Position numbers and translations under genes: made by a program | Part shown: piece after piece, positions 51,162 to 59,731 of the stretch | How positions within the stretch are numbered: the stretch's first letter is position 1 | Layout of the letters: every line of letters starts with the position of its first letter | Assembly: GCA_964242115.1 (NCBI GenBank) | Contig: CAXSZX010000020.1 | Location: 1 to 64,000 of the forward strand | Length of the DNA: 64,000 nucleotides | Direction of reading: 5' to 3' | From: BOG-908 sp964242115 | GTDB taxonomy: Bacteria > Pseudomonadota > Alphaproteobacteria > Acetobacterales > Acetobacteraceae | Notes under the pieces: generated by a model | Seen by the model: the letters and a program-made list of their open reading frames with translations, nothing else | Database searches by the model: none | What the model was told of the DNA's origin: nothing

Positions 51162-52100
51162 GTGGCGCTGGCCACTGCCCTGGTCGGCTGGTTCGGCTTC
51201 GGCCGCGTGCTCCGCGCGGTCGCCTCCGTGGGTGGCGCGGGCTTCCTGGCGGTGTGCGCCTGGCAGACGGTGCTGTTCGCGCTGCTTGGCCTGGGCTGGT
51301 TCGTGCTGGTGCCGGCAAGCGGCGCGTGGCGGCCAGGGGTGGCCGTCTGGGGCCGCATGGTGCGCGACGCGGCGGGCGGGCTGCTGCCGTTCTCCGTGGT
51401 GGGCGGCCTGGTGCTCGGCGCCCGGGCCGTCGCCGTGCAGGGTGTCGCCTGGCCGCTGGCCACCGCCACCACGGTGGTGGACCTGACGACGGAGTTCCTC
51501 GCCCAGATCGCCCTGATGTTGATCGGCTTGGTATTGCTCACCGCGCGTGCGCCGCATGCCAGGCTGGTGGTGCCGCTGCTGCTCGGGCTCCTCGCGGCGG
51601 CGGCCTGTGGCACGGCGCTGGTCTGGTTGCAGCGACGCGGCACCGCACCGCTGCTGACACTGAGCCGCCGGGTGCTGGGCAGCTCGATGCCGTCGCTGGA
51701 CGACCACGTGGCGGCAGTGCAGTCGGCACTCGGCAGCATCTACACGCGGCCGGGGCGGGTGGCAGCCGGCTTCGCGCTACATTTGTGCGCGTGGCTCGGC
51801 ACCGGGGTCGCGAGCTGGATCGCGTTCCGGCTGCTGGGCGCCGACATCGATTTCCCGAGCGCGCTGGGAATCGAGGCGCTGCTGCACGCGGTGCTGGCGC
51901 TGGCTGTGCTGGTGCCCGGCTACGCCGGCGTGCAGGAAGCGGCCTACGCGGGCGTGGCGCCGCTGTTTGGACAGTCTGCCGAGCTGGCGCTGGCGGTCTC
52001 TCTGCTGCGGCGGGCGCGGGACTTGGCTTTGGGGGTGCCTATCTTGCTTGTTTGGCAGGGGTTGGAGGTTCGACGAAGGAAGGAAGAAGTTCTTTTTTGA
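51162..52100 (+). CDS. HpnL-like flippase-domain membrane protein (UPF0104)
   Basis: A polytopic membrane protein of about 330 residues in the lysylphosphatidylglycerol synthetase TM/flippase family, the group that contains HpnL: VWGRMVRDAAGGLLPFSVVG, VVDLTTEFLAQIALMLIGLV and VLALAVLVPGYAGVQEAAYAG. No standard start codon exists at the natural 5' end: the frame runs back to 51111, where GGAGCGAG is followed by ATC AGC CGC; the GTG at 51162 is inside the first helix. The last residues (RRKEEVLF) and stop come from a family A repeat arm. It follows hpnI and likely acts with it on modified hopanoids. Confidence 0.8.
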   Translation: MALATALVGWFGFGRVLRAVASVGGAGFLAVCAWQTVLFALLGLGWFVLVPASGAWRPGVAVWGRMVRDAAGGLLPFSVVGGLVLGARAVAVQGVAWPLATATTVVDLTTEFLAQIALMLIGLVLLTARAPHARLVVPLLLGLLAAAACGTALVWLQRRGTAPLLTLSRRVLGSSMPSLDDHVAAVQSALGSIYTRPGRVAAGFALHLCAWLGTGVASWIAFRLLGADIDFPSALGIEALLHAVLALAVLVPGYAGVQEAAYAGVAPLFGQSAELALAVSLLRRARDLALGVPILLVWQGLEVRRRKEEVLF

Positions 52101-52250
52101 AAAAAAGAACCAAAAACTTTAGCTTCCTGGGTTGGTCACTGACGGACGCGCCGCGACACCAGGAGCGAGACAGGCGTCTCCCCGACGCGGGTGCCCAACA
52201 AACAACAGTCTTTTGGTTCGATTTTCAAAAACAAACGCTTGCTTTCTTAC
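52075..52250. repeat. family A palindrome, left arm coding
   Basis: Left arm AGTTCTTTTTTGAAAAAAAG supplies the end and stop codon of the HpnL-like gene; right arm ATTTTCAAAAACAAACGCTTGC ends at the stop of the antiporter gene. About 70 unusual bases lie between the arms. Confidence 0.82.
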
Positions 52251-54052
52251 GCCATCGCAACTGCCTCAGAAACAACGTTGCGGTCCGCACTGCCAGACGC
52301 AGCAAACACCAGCACCCGATCACCCTCTCCCGCCTCGGCGTCGGACTCCGCGGAAAAGATCGTCAGCTCCCCCTCCTCGCCCACGCTCAGCACCCGCATG
52401 TCGTCGATGCCTGTATCGCCCGTGGTCAGCCGGAAGCGGAACCCCTCTGCGTAGAGTTCGGTGAACAGCGAGTCGTCCCACGACACCTCGCCCAGCACCT
52501 TGCCGCGCGACTCGCGTGACATGCCGCGCCGCTCGTCCAGGCGGCGGGAGCCGGGGCTGACCTGGAACACCCGCTCGCGGCCCAGTTCTGGCGCCAGCCG
52601 CGTGCAGACCAGGCCGTTATAGACCGGGTCCGTGGTGGTCGCGATCAGGTAGTCCACCGGGCGCAGGTCCAGCGCTTCCATGCCGCTGTTGGACAGCATC
52701 TCCGCCCGCAGGATCGGCACGCCGGCCTCGCGCGCCGCGGTCAGCTTGGCGGGCGCGGTGTCGATCAGCAGCACCGGCAGGCCGGCCTCGTGCAGGCACG
52801 CGCAGAGGTCCGTCGTCCAGTCGGCCGCACCGAGCACCGCCAAGCCGGGCTGGTCGCTGAGCGTCAGCTTCAGCCGCCTGGCCAGCGGCCGCAGCGAGAA
52901 ACCGTGCAGCACCATCGTCGCCGCGATGACCGAGAACACGCAGGGCACGATCAACTCGGACCCCCGGTAGCCGGCCCCCTGCAGCTTCAGGCCGGCAACC
53001 CCGGCCACCGCCGCGGCCACGATGCCGCGCGGCGCCACCCAGGCGGCCAGCGCGCGCTCGGAAAAGGTGAGCGCGCTGCGCCAGGTCGCGATCCAGATTG
53101 CCGCCGGCCGCACCAGGAACAGCACCGCCAGCGTGAGCGCGCCCACCGGCCAGGACAGCGAGACCAGGGTCGCACGGCTGAGGTCGGCGGTGAGCAGGAT
53201 GAACAGCCCGGACACGATCAGCACAACGAGCGATTCCTTGAACCGCCGCAGCTCCGCCAGCCCGGGCACGCGCAGGTTTGTCAGCGCGATGCCGAGCACG
53301 GTGGAGGCCGCCAGGCCCGCACCCTCCAGCACCAGGTTGGCAACCGCGTAGACAGCGGCCGCGGCCACCAGCAGCATCGGCGTCTTCAGCCGCTCCGGCA
53401 CGTGGTCGTGCAAGAAGGCGAAGCGGATGCCGAAGGCAGTGCCGATGCCGAGCGCCGCGGACAGCGCCAGCGCCAGCGTAATCCGCAGCGCGAGGTCGCC
53501 GGCGAACACCGCCACGTGGCCGCGCCCGGCCAGCAACGCCTGCAGCACCAGGGTCGCCAGCACGGCGCCCACCGGGTCGTTCACGATCGCCTCCCATTTC
53601 AGGAAGCTCGCGGTGCGGCGCTGCAGGCGGGTGTGGCGCAACAGCGGCAGCACCACCGTGGGCCCGGTCACCACAGTGATGGCGCCGAACAGCGTCGAGG
53701 CACCCCAGCCTAAGCCGCCGATCCAGTGCGCCGCGGCCGAGCCGAGCAGCCAGTTGATCGGCAAGGCCACCGCGGTCAGCCGCAGCACGCCCTCGCCGGC
53801 AGCGCGCAGTTCGGAGAACTCCAGGCCGAGCCCGCCCTCGAACACCACGATGGCCACCGCGAGGCCTACGGCCGGCTGCAGAAAGCGGCCTAGGCTGGCG
53901 GTGGGATGAAGCAGGCCGAAGCCGGGGCCGACAGCCAGGCCGACGGCGAACAGCAGCACGATCGCCGGCAGGCGGAACCGCCAGGCCAGCCACTGCGCCG
54001 TCAGGCCGCCGACGCCCACGCATAGGACTCCGAGCGCTACGCTTTCGTCCAC
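52247..54052 (-). CDS. CPA1-type cation:proton antiporter with nucleotide-binding C-terminus
   Basis: A 601-residue antiporter. About 12 transmembrane helices over residues 1-390, with WEAIVNDPVGAVLATL (ND pair of the ion site, near residue 158) and the family opening LPAIVLLFAVGLAVGPGFG. The C-terminal 200 residues include a Rossmann-like TrkA-N domain (GLAVLGAADWTTDLCACLHE) and a TrkA-C-like end (RFRLTTGDTGIDDMRVLSVG). Electroneutral Na+/H+ or K+/H+ exchange is expected, controlled by nucleotide or c-di-AMP-like ligand. GTG start at 54052, with GGAG 8 bases upstream. Confidence 0.88.
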   Translation of the reverse strand: MDESVALGVLCVGVGGLTAQWLAWRFRLPAIVLLFAVGLAVGPGFGLLHPTASLGRFLQPAVGLAVAIVVFEGGLGLEFSELRAAGEGVLRLTAVALPINWLLGSAAAHWIGGLGWGASTLFGAITVVTGPTVVLPLLRHTRLQRRTASFLKWEAIVNDPVGAVLATLVLQALLAGRGHVAVFAGDLALRITLALALSAALGIGTAFGIRFAFLHDHVPERLKTPMLLVAAAAVYAVANLVLEGAGLAASTVLGIALTNLRVPGLAELRRFKESLVVLIVSGLFILLTADLSRATLVSLSWPVGALTLAVLFLVRPAAIWIATWRSALTFSERALAAWVAPRGIVAAAVAGVAGLKLQGAGYRGSELIVPCVFSVIAATMVLHGFSLRPLARRLKLTLSDQPGLAVLGAADWTTDLCACLHEAGLPVLLIDTAPAKLTAAREAGVPILRAEMLSNSGMEALDLRPVDYLIATTTDPVYNGLVCTRLAPELGRERVFQVSPGSRRLDERRGMSRESRGKVLGEVSWDDSLFTELYAEGFRFRLTTGDTGIDDMRVLSVGEEGELTIFSAESDAEAGEGDRVLVFAASGSADRNVVSEAVAMA

Positions 54053-54061
54053 GGGGGAGTC

Positions 54062-54250
54062 TCCGAAGGAAGGAAGAAAGGCCTTCTTTTTTGAAAAAAA
54101 GAAGCAAAAAACTTTTGCTTCCTGCTTGCACTACGTCGCGCCTCGTTCTGCCAGCGCGCGCGGCGGCAGAACCGGGCGGGCTCTATATGCGGCAAGGGAG
54201 AAAAAGTTTTTTGCTTCTTTTTTTCAAAAAAGAAGGCCTTTCTTTTCTTT
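54062..54250. repeat. family A composite palindrome with long centre
   Basis: Left arm AAGAAAGGCCTTCTTTTTTG, right arm ending AAGAAGGCCTTTC; both of the GAAG subtype. The centre (CTTGCACTACG...GGGCGGG) lacks the usual stem. It lies in the intergenic region between the divergent antiporter and icd. Confidence 0.78.
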
Positions 54251-54369
54251 GAGCGCCTCAGCACGCCTCTGGCATAGCCGCGTTGCCGTCATGCGCCCAG
54301 GGCACGCCCAAAACCTTGCTCCTGCGTGGCGGGACAGGCACACCAAGCCCGATGCAGCAGGGACGATCG

Positions 54370-55584
54370 ATGGCGAAGATCAAGGTGAAGACGCCGGTAG
54401 TCGAACTCGACGGCGACGAGATGACCCGCATCATCTGGGGCTTCATCAAGGACAAGCTGATCCTGCCGTACCTCGACATCGAGCTGAAATATTACGACCT
54501 TGGCATCGAGTATCGCGACCAGACCGACGACCAGGTGACGGTCGACTCGGCGCTGGCCATCAAGCGCTACGGCGTCGGCGTCAAATGCGCCACCATCACC
54601 CCCGACGAATCCCGGGTGCGCGAGTTCAACCTCAAGCGCATGTGGCGCAGCCCGAACGGCACCATCCGCAACATCCTCGACGGCACGATCTTCCGCGAGC
54701 CGATCGTCTGCGCCAACGTGCCCCGCCTGGTGCCGCACTGGACCAAGCCAATCGTCATCGGCCGCCACGCCTACGGCGACATCTACCGCGCCGCCGAGAC
54801 CAGAATTCCCGGCCCCGGCCGCGTCACCCTGGTCTACGAGCCGGCCGACGGCAGCGAGCACCAGATCTACGAGGTGCACGACTTCAAGGGACCCGGCGTC
54901 GCACTCGGCATCCACAACACCCGCGCGTCGATCGAAGGCTTTGCCCGCGCCAGCTTCAACTACGGCCTGCTGCGCGACTACCCGGTCTACCTGTCCACCA
55001 AGAACACCATCCTCAAAGCCTATGACGGCATGTTCAAAGACGTCTTCGAGGAGGTGTTCGAGGCGGAGTTCCGCGAACGCTACGACGCCCACCACCTCAC
55101 CTACGAGCACCGGCTGATCGACGACATGGTGGCCAGCGCGCTGAAATGGTCCGGCGGCTACCTGTGGGCCTGCAAGAACTACGACGGCGACGTGCAGAGC
55201 GACATCGTAGCCCAGGGCTTCGGCAGCCTCGGCCTGATGACCAGCGTGCTGATGAGCCCGGACGGCCAGACCATCGAGAGCGAGGCAGCCCACGGCACCG
55301 TCACGCGGCACTTCCGCGAACACCAGCGCGGCCGCGAGACCAGCACCAACCCGATCGCCTCGATCTTCGCCTGGACCCGCGGGCTGATCTACCGCGGGCG
55401 CTTCGATGCCACGCCGGACGTGACCGCGTTCGCCGAGACGCTGGAGCGGGTGTGCATCGAGACGGTGGAGAGCGGGGCGATGACGAAGGATTTGGCGATA
55501 CTCATCGGGCCGGAGCAGGCCTGGATGAACACGCAGGACTTTCTCGCGCGCATCGATACGAACCTGCAGGCGGCGATGAAGTAA
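54370..55584 (+). CDS. icd: isocitrate dehydrogenase (NADP), eukaryotic-type
   Basis: A 404-residue enzyme of type II IDH. ELDGDEMTRIIWGFIKDKLI, VGVKCATITPDESRVREFNL with substrate Ser/Asn/Arg loop, RNILDGTIFREPIVCANVPR, KPIVIGRHAYGDIYRAAE, MSPDGQTIESEAAHGTVTRH (NADP selectivity) and AWTRGLIYRGRFD. It converts isocitrate to 2-oxoglutarate with CO2 release. ATG 54370 is the start; upstream frame is not conserved. The stop TAA begins the next repeat. Confidence 0.96.
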   Translation: MAKIKVKTPVVELDGDEMTRIIWGFIKDKLILPYLDIELKYYDLGIEYRDQTDDQVTVDSALAIKRYGVGVKCATITPDESRVREFNLKRMWRSPNGTIRNILDGTIFREPIVCANVPRLVPHWTKPIVIGRHAYGDIYRAAETRIPGPGRVTLVYEPADGSEHQIYEVHDFKGPGVALGIHNTRASIEGFARASFNYGLLRDYPVYLSTKNTILKAYDGMFKDVFEEVFEAEFRERYDAHHLTYEHRLIDDMVASALKWSGGYLWACKNYDGDVQSDIVAQGFGSLGLMTSVLMSPDGQTIESEAAHGTVTRHFREHQRGRETSTNPIASIFAWTRGLIYRGRFDATPDVTAFAETLERVCIETVESGAMTKDLAILIGPEQAWMNTQDFLARIDTNLQAAMK

Positions 55585-55722
55585 GCAAGCAGTTCTTTTT
55601 TGAGAAAAAGAACCAGAAAACTTCTGACTTTGCTGTCGCGCGCTCGCCGGAATAAGCCGCGACAGCCGAGATAAAAGCTTTTTGCTTCTTTTTCTCGAAA
55701 AAGAAGTGCTCGCTTTCTTACC
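55582..55722. repeat. family A composite palindrome, mosaic arms
   Basis: Left arm GCAAGCAGTTCTTTTTTGAG, core GCTGTCGCGCGC, right arm TTTTCTCGAAAAAGAAG with a GCTCGCTTTC end. Contains the icd stop codon at its left edge. The rest of the gap to 55925 holds only a fragment CCTCGAAAAAGACC. Confidence 0.85.
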
Positions 55723-55925
55723 TTGTCTGCAACGTCCAAATCCCCCCGCCGTCGCAAACGTCTAACGGCCAAGAAACGAAGCCGCGATCGTTAGTGACCC
55801 GCCAGCAACGGGCCGCGACAACCGGAGCTGCCCTTCCTCGAAAAAGACCTTTCGTCTACCCCAACGCCCGACTACTCGTTACGGTTTACGTGACAACTCC
55901 CATCTGAGCTTGTAACGTGCCGGAC

Positions 55926-56213
55926 ATGAGCATCATCGACACTTTCGCCCACGGCCTCGTCAGCGTGCTCGGCGCCTTCGCCCGTATTGTGCTCGACGTG
56001 CTGGACGGCGCCGAGGACGGCCTGCGTGCCCTGCTGAAGGATGTCGGCCTCTCGTCCGACCTGCAGACGGCCATCTTCATCTTCGTGGTCGTCATGTTCC
56101 TGCTCGGCGTGGTGCGCCTGCTGCGGGGCCGCATCCGCAGCTCCGCCGCGCTGTTCCTGATCCTGGTGCTCGCCCACACGCTGGAGCGGATCGCCCACGG
56201 CCCGTTCAGCTGA
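55926..56213 (+). CDS. small membrane protein, function unknown
   Basis: A 95-residue protein with two predicted helices: LVSVLGAFARIVLDVLDG (amphipathic) and TAIFIFVVVMFLLGVVRLLR, then LFLILVLAHTLERIAHG. I recognise no family. A GTG three codons earlier is another possible start. Its end overlaps the convergent nitronate monooxygenase gene by 8 bases. Confidence 0.55.
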   Translation: MSIIDTFAHGLVSVLGAFARIVLDVLDGAEDGLRALLKDVGLSSDLQTAIFIFVVVMFLLGVVRLLRGRIRSSAALFLILVLAHTLERIAHGPFS

Positions 56214-57165
56214 GCCGCAGCAGCCGCGCCCGCGCGTCCTGGTACTCCGCCTGCCACTGCCGCACCCGCTCGGCGGCCGGCACCACGCTGCTCACCCGGC
56301 CCACGCCCTGGCCGGCGCCCCAGATGTCGCGCCATGCCTTGGCCGAGCCGCTGGAGAAGTTCATCGCCGAGGGGTCGGATTCCGGCAGCGCGTCCGGGTT
56401 CAGGCCAGCGGCCACGATCGAGCTTTTCAGGTAGTTGCCGTGCACGCCGGTGAACAAATTGGTGTAGACGATGTCGGCCGCCGAGCCCGCCACCACCGCC
56501 TGCTTGTAGCTGTCCGCCGCGTTGGCCTCGTCGGTCGCGATGAACGCCGAGCCGATATACGCCACGTCCGCGCCCGCCGCCTGAGCGGCCAGGATGGCGC
56601 CGCCGCTGGAGATCGCACCCGACAGCGCCAGCGGCCCGTCGAACCAAGCGCGTATTTCCGAAAGCAGCGCGAACGGCGAGATGGTGCCGGCATGCCCGCC
56701 GGCGCCGGCGGCCACCGCGATCAGCCCGTCAGCCCCCTTCTCGATCGCCTTACGCGCGAAGGCCACGGTGATGACGTCGTGCAGCACGATGCCGCCGTAG
56801 GAATGCACCGCGTCGAACACGTCGGTGCGTGCTCCCAGCGAGGTGATGACGATCGGCACCTTGTACTTCACGCACATCTCCAGGTCGTGCTCCAGCCGGT
56901 CGTTGGACCGGTGCACGATCTGGTTCACCGCGAAGGGGGCTGACGGCGCGTCCGGATGCGCCGCGTCGTAGTCGGCCAGCGTCTCGGTGATCCGCGCCAG
57001 CCACTCGTCCAGCGCCTCCTTCGGCCTTGCGTTCAGCGCCGGGAACGACCCCACCACGCCGGCCTGGCATTGCGCGATCACCAGGTCAGGGTTGGAAATG
57101 ATGAACAGCGGTGCGGCGATCACCGGCAGGCGCAGCTTGTGCGCCAGGAACGGGGGCAGGCTCAT
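56206..57165 (-). CDS. nitronate monooxygenase / 2-nitropropane dioxygenase family
   Basis: A 319-residue FMN-dependent TIM-barrel oxygenase. LPVIAAPLFIISNPDLVIAQ (FMN-binding start), GVVGSFPALNARP, IVITSLGARTDVFDAVHSYG, ADGLIAVAAGAGGHAGTISP (active-site His in the GGHAG loop) and GADVAYIGSAFIATDEA. These enzymes oxidise alkyl nitronates, including propionate 3-nitronate. The start overlaps the upstream enoyl-CoA hydratase stop by four bases, so the pair is coupled. Confidence 0.9.
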   Translation of the reverse strand: MSLPPFLAHKLRLPVIAAPLFIISNPDLVIAQCQAGVVGSFPALNARPKEALDEWLARITETLADYDAAHPDAPSAPFAVNQIVHRSNDRLEHDLEMCVKYKVPIVITSLGARTDVFDAVHSYGGIVLHDVITVAFARKAIEKGADGLIAVAAGAGGHAGTISPFALLSEIRAWFDGPLALSGAISSGGAILAAQAAGADVAYIGSAFIATDEANAADSYKQAVVAGSAADIVYTNLFTGVHGNYLKSSIVAAGLNPDALPESDPSAMNFSSGSAKAWRDIWGAGQGVGRVSSVVPAAERVRQWQAEYQDARARLLRLS

Positions 57166-57914
57166 GCTGCGGCCTTGGCGCGCTTGTCGAAGAACGCGGC
57201 GACCGTCCGCCGCAGCTCGTCGGTCTGCAGTTGCGCGCCGAACGCCGCGTTCTCCTCGGCGATGCGGCCCGGCAGGTCGCGCGTGGCCGACTTCATCAAC
57301 GCCTTGGTCGCCAGCAGCGCGCCGGCGGGCTTGGCGGCGAGCCTGGCCACTAGCGCGTCGGCTTCTGCCAGCGCGGTGCCGGCCGGCACCACCCGGTTGA
57401 CCAGCCCCAACTGCTCCGCCCTTGCCGCGTCCACCGGCTCGCCCAGCAGCAGCAACTCGGCCGCCCGGCGCTGGCCCACCAGGTTGGGCAGCAGCAGCGA
57501 ACTGCCGGCCTCCGGCACCAGGGCCAGGTCGACAAACGGCATCTGCAGGCGGCAATCCGGCTCGGCGAGGACGAAGTCGCAATGCAGCAGCATCGTGGTG
57601 CCGATGCCGATCGCCTGGCCGTGCACGGCCGCCACCAGCACCTTCTCCGCCGCGGCCAGGGCGCGGATGAAGCGCTGCACCGGGGCGTCATCGCCGCTCG
57701 GGCGGTTGGCGACGAAGTCGGCCAGGTCGTTGCCGGCGCAGAAGGCCTGACCCTCACCGGAGAACACGACCGCGCGCACGGCCGGGTCCGCCTCGGCCTG
57801 CGCCATCGCGTCGGCCATGGCGGCGTACATCGCGGCGGTCAGCGCGTTGCGCTTGGCAGGGCGCGTCAGGCGGATGTGCAAGGCGGCGGCCTCGCTGCGC
57901 ACGCTTATGTCCAA
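57162..57914 (-). CDS. enoyl-CoA hydratase/isomerase family protein
   Basis: A 250-residue crotonase-fold protein. LTRPAKRNALTAAMYAAMAD, VVFSGEGQAFCAGNDLADF (oxyanion loop), AAVHGQAIGIGTTMLLHCDF (second oxyanion Gly), PFVDLALVPEAGSSLLLPNL (catalytic Glu equivalents) and LGLVNRVVPAG. The start is a TTG with AGGAG 8 bases upstream; longer frames have no such site. First gene of a two-gene operon with the nitronate monooxygenase, suggesting a shared role in CoA-ester degradation or detoxification. Confidence 0.9.
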   Translation of the reverse strand: MDISVRSEAAALHIRLTRPAKRNALTAAMYAAMADAMAQAEADPAVRAVVFSGEGQAFCAGNDLADFVANRPSGDDAPVQRFIRALAAAEKVLVAAVHGQAIGIGTTMLLHCDFVLAEPDCRLQMPFVDLALVPEAGSSLLLPNLVGQRRAAELLLLGEPVDAARAEQLGLVNRVVPAGTALAEADALVARLAAKPAGALLATKALMKSATRDLPGRIAEENAAFGAQLQTDELRRTVAAFFDKRAKAAA

Positions 57915-57957
57915 CGGACTAATCTCCTTTAGAGCGGCTGAACTTACAGCGGTCGGG

Positions 57958-58165
57958 GGAAGCAAGGAAGCAAGCAGTTCTTTTTCAGTGTCCGTGTGCG
58001 AAGTCGCCCTGGCGGACATCTGCCGCGTTTTCCTCCGCTCCGGCCTTCACGGACTGGCAAGCCGCTCCGCTCCGGTGCTCGAAAACCTCGCGAGCTGGCT
58101 CCCCAGGCCGACTTTTCGAACGGACATTGGAAAACAAAGCAGAAATTTCTGTTCCCTGGGGTTCG
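57958..58165. repeat. family A arm interrupted by a family C element
   Basis: AAGCAAGCAGTTCTTTTTCA runs directly into the family C element (GTGTCCGTGTGCG at 57989 to CGGACAT at 58127, reverse orientation relative to the ispH copy). After it the family A-like sequence seems to resume: GGAAAACAAAGCAGAAATTTC. This suggests C was inserted into the hairpin loop of A. Confidence 0.65.
57989..58127 (-). repeat. family C element, second copy
   Basis: Reverse complement starts TGTCCGTTCGAAAAGTCGG and has GGTTTTCGAGCACCGGAG, GGCCGGAGCGGAGGAAAA and CCGCCAGGGCG, matching the ispH-proximal copy in order with several small gaps. Confidence 0.75.
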
Positions 58166-58231
58166 TGCACCGGAGGCATCTACGACCGGCTTGCACTGGT
58201 TGGGGAGGGTGTGCGGGCATATATCGGCGCG

Positions 58232-58954
58232 ATGCTGTTTCCTGCTGACCTGACTGCATCCGCGGCCAAACTGACCCTCTCGGAGCGGCTGGACTGGCTG
58301 AGCCATCTTACGGCGCCTCAACGCGAGCAGGTGGCACGCACGGCCAAGGCGCTGGAATCCGGCGAGCTGGTGGTGGTGATGGACGCGGTAGCGGGGACAA
58401 CCGCCGGCCACGGGTTCCTGCTCGGGGTCGCCGCACTCGCAACCGCAGAGACGGTCAACACCACGGTCACCTGGGGGCGCGGGCTGACCTGCTTCAGCGT
58501 CACCGCGGAACGCGCGATGGCCCTGGGCCTGGTGCTCGCCGGCGAGTATCGCGAGGGCTACCGCGGCCCGATCCTGCTGCGCTCGGTCGAGGCGGCCGAG
58601 TGCGACGGCACCGGCATCTCCGCAGCAGACCGCGCGCTGACCCTCCGCGCGGCCGGTGCGCCCGACGCCGGCATCTCCAGCCTCAAATCGCCGGGCCACG
58701 TCATGCCCGCGATGATCGCCTACCGCGGACGCGAACACCGCGCGAGCGCCGACATCGCGCTCGACCTCGTGCGTCACCTGACGTCCTACGACGTAGCCGC
58801 CTGGACGGACATTCTGGACGATGACGGCGAAGTCGCCCCCGCCGCCTACTGCCAAGCGCTGGCCGACCGCCTTGGTGCGACCAGCCTGGAGATCAGCGGC
58901 ACGTTTGGCCCCGAGGCATTCGCCTCCACTGGTAGAAGCGCACACTCAGCCTGA
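58232..58954 (+). CDS. RibB-like (DHBP synthase family) protein without catalytic motifs
   Basis: A 240-residue protein. The second half clearly follows 3,4-dihydroxy-2-butanone 4-phosphate synthase: DGTGISAADRALTLRAAGA, SPGHVMPAMIAYRG, and DILDDDGEVAPAAYCQALAD. However, the acidic active-site stretch DDEDRENEGD of RibB is replaced by VVVMDAVAGTTAGHGFLLG, and GHTEA by REHRASADIA. It probably does not make riboflavin precursor and may have another role. The ATG at 58232 is chosen; the frame opens earlier, through repeat sequence. It stands alone. Confidence 0.75.
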   Translation: MLFPADLTASAAKLTLSERLDWLSHLTAPQREQVARTAKALESGELVVVMDAVAGTTAGHGFLLGVAALATAETVNTTVTWGRGLTCFSVTAERAMALGLVLAGEYREGYRGPILLRSVEAAECDGTGISAADRALTLRAAGAPDAGISSLKSPGHVMPAMIAYRGREHRASADIALDLVRHLTSYDVAAWTDILDDDGEVAPAAYCQALADRLGATSLEISGTFGPEAFASTGRSAHSA

Positions 58955-59235
58955 GCTGGCTGCCACTCTAACGGACCAGACATTTCGCGTCGGCGGACAC
59001 GAGCTTCGTAACGAACATTTTCAGCACTCGAGGCACTATCACTAGGTGGGTGAATTGTCCGAGTATCTTAGGTGTCAGTCACCTCTCGGGCCGTTCGGAA
59101 CCTTCGAGGTAAGCGTGACCCACAGCCTCAGGTGGCTCGGCCTTGAACGGGATTAACGACGACGGTGCGTCGAACGAGGTTCTTCGTTCCGACACTCGAA
59201 CCCACCTGCTTATATCAGAGTAAGCGGGCTTTCGG
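58955..59235. other. intergenic region, nothing recognised
   Basis: 281 bases between convergent genes. No family repeat, hairpin with U-run, tRNA or ORF worth listing. Confidence 0.5.
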
Positions 59236-59502
59236 TCACTTCGGAACGATCACCGATTTGTCGTTCGTCGCCGGCGGCTTGATCACCGGCGTCGGCAGCG
59301 CCGCATGCGGCTTCGGCGTGACCCGCATTTTCGGGTCGACTTGCGCCGGCGGGTTTGCCGGTGTTTTCGCAGCGCTGGTGGTTCCAGGCGACCCGAAGGC
59401 AGACCCAGCAAAGGCCGCCGCTACGAGCAGCACCAGCGCGAACATCTTCCACGCCCGCAAGTCGACTGACTCGCTCCGCACGCCGGCTCGGTAACGTCTC
59501 AT
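59236..59502 (-). CDS. small exported Pro/Ala-rich protein
   Basis: An 88-residue protein with a signal peptide (basic RRYRAGVRSESVDLRAWK then MFALVLLVAAAFAGSAFGS) and a short mature region rich in Pro, Ala, Lys and Val (KTPANPPAQVDPKMRV). The ATG has GGAGG 6 bases upstream, a strong site. No family recognised. It may be periplasmic; a membrane anchor is possible if the signal is not cleaved. Confidence 0.65.
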   Translation of the reverse strand: MRRYRAGVRSESVDLRAWKMFALVLLVAAAFAGSAFGSPGTTSAAKTPANPPAQVDPKMRVTPKPHAALPTPVIKPPATNDKSVIVPK

Positions 59503-59576
59503 GCTGCACCTCCGGCGGTTGCAACGCGCGAACGCAGGATGAAGATGCGTCGAGTCACGCGCCTGATACGGCGCGG

Positions 59577-59731
59577 CAGAAGCAAGCATCTTCTTTTTCG
59601 AGAAAAAGAAGCAAAAAGCTTTTGCGAGCGCTGTCGCGGACAGCTGAAACGACACGCCTCGTCCTGCCCCACCCGACGAGAGCAAGTTTTCTGGTTTTTC
59701 AAAAAAGAACCGCTTGCCTTGCCCTCATTCA
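59577..59731. repeat. family A composite palindrome
   Basis: Left arm AGCAAGCATCTTCTTTTTC, core GCGCTGTCGCGGACAGC, right arm AAAAAAGAACCGCTTGCC meeting the egtB stop codon. It lies upstream of the small exported protein gene. Confidence 0.83.
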
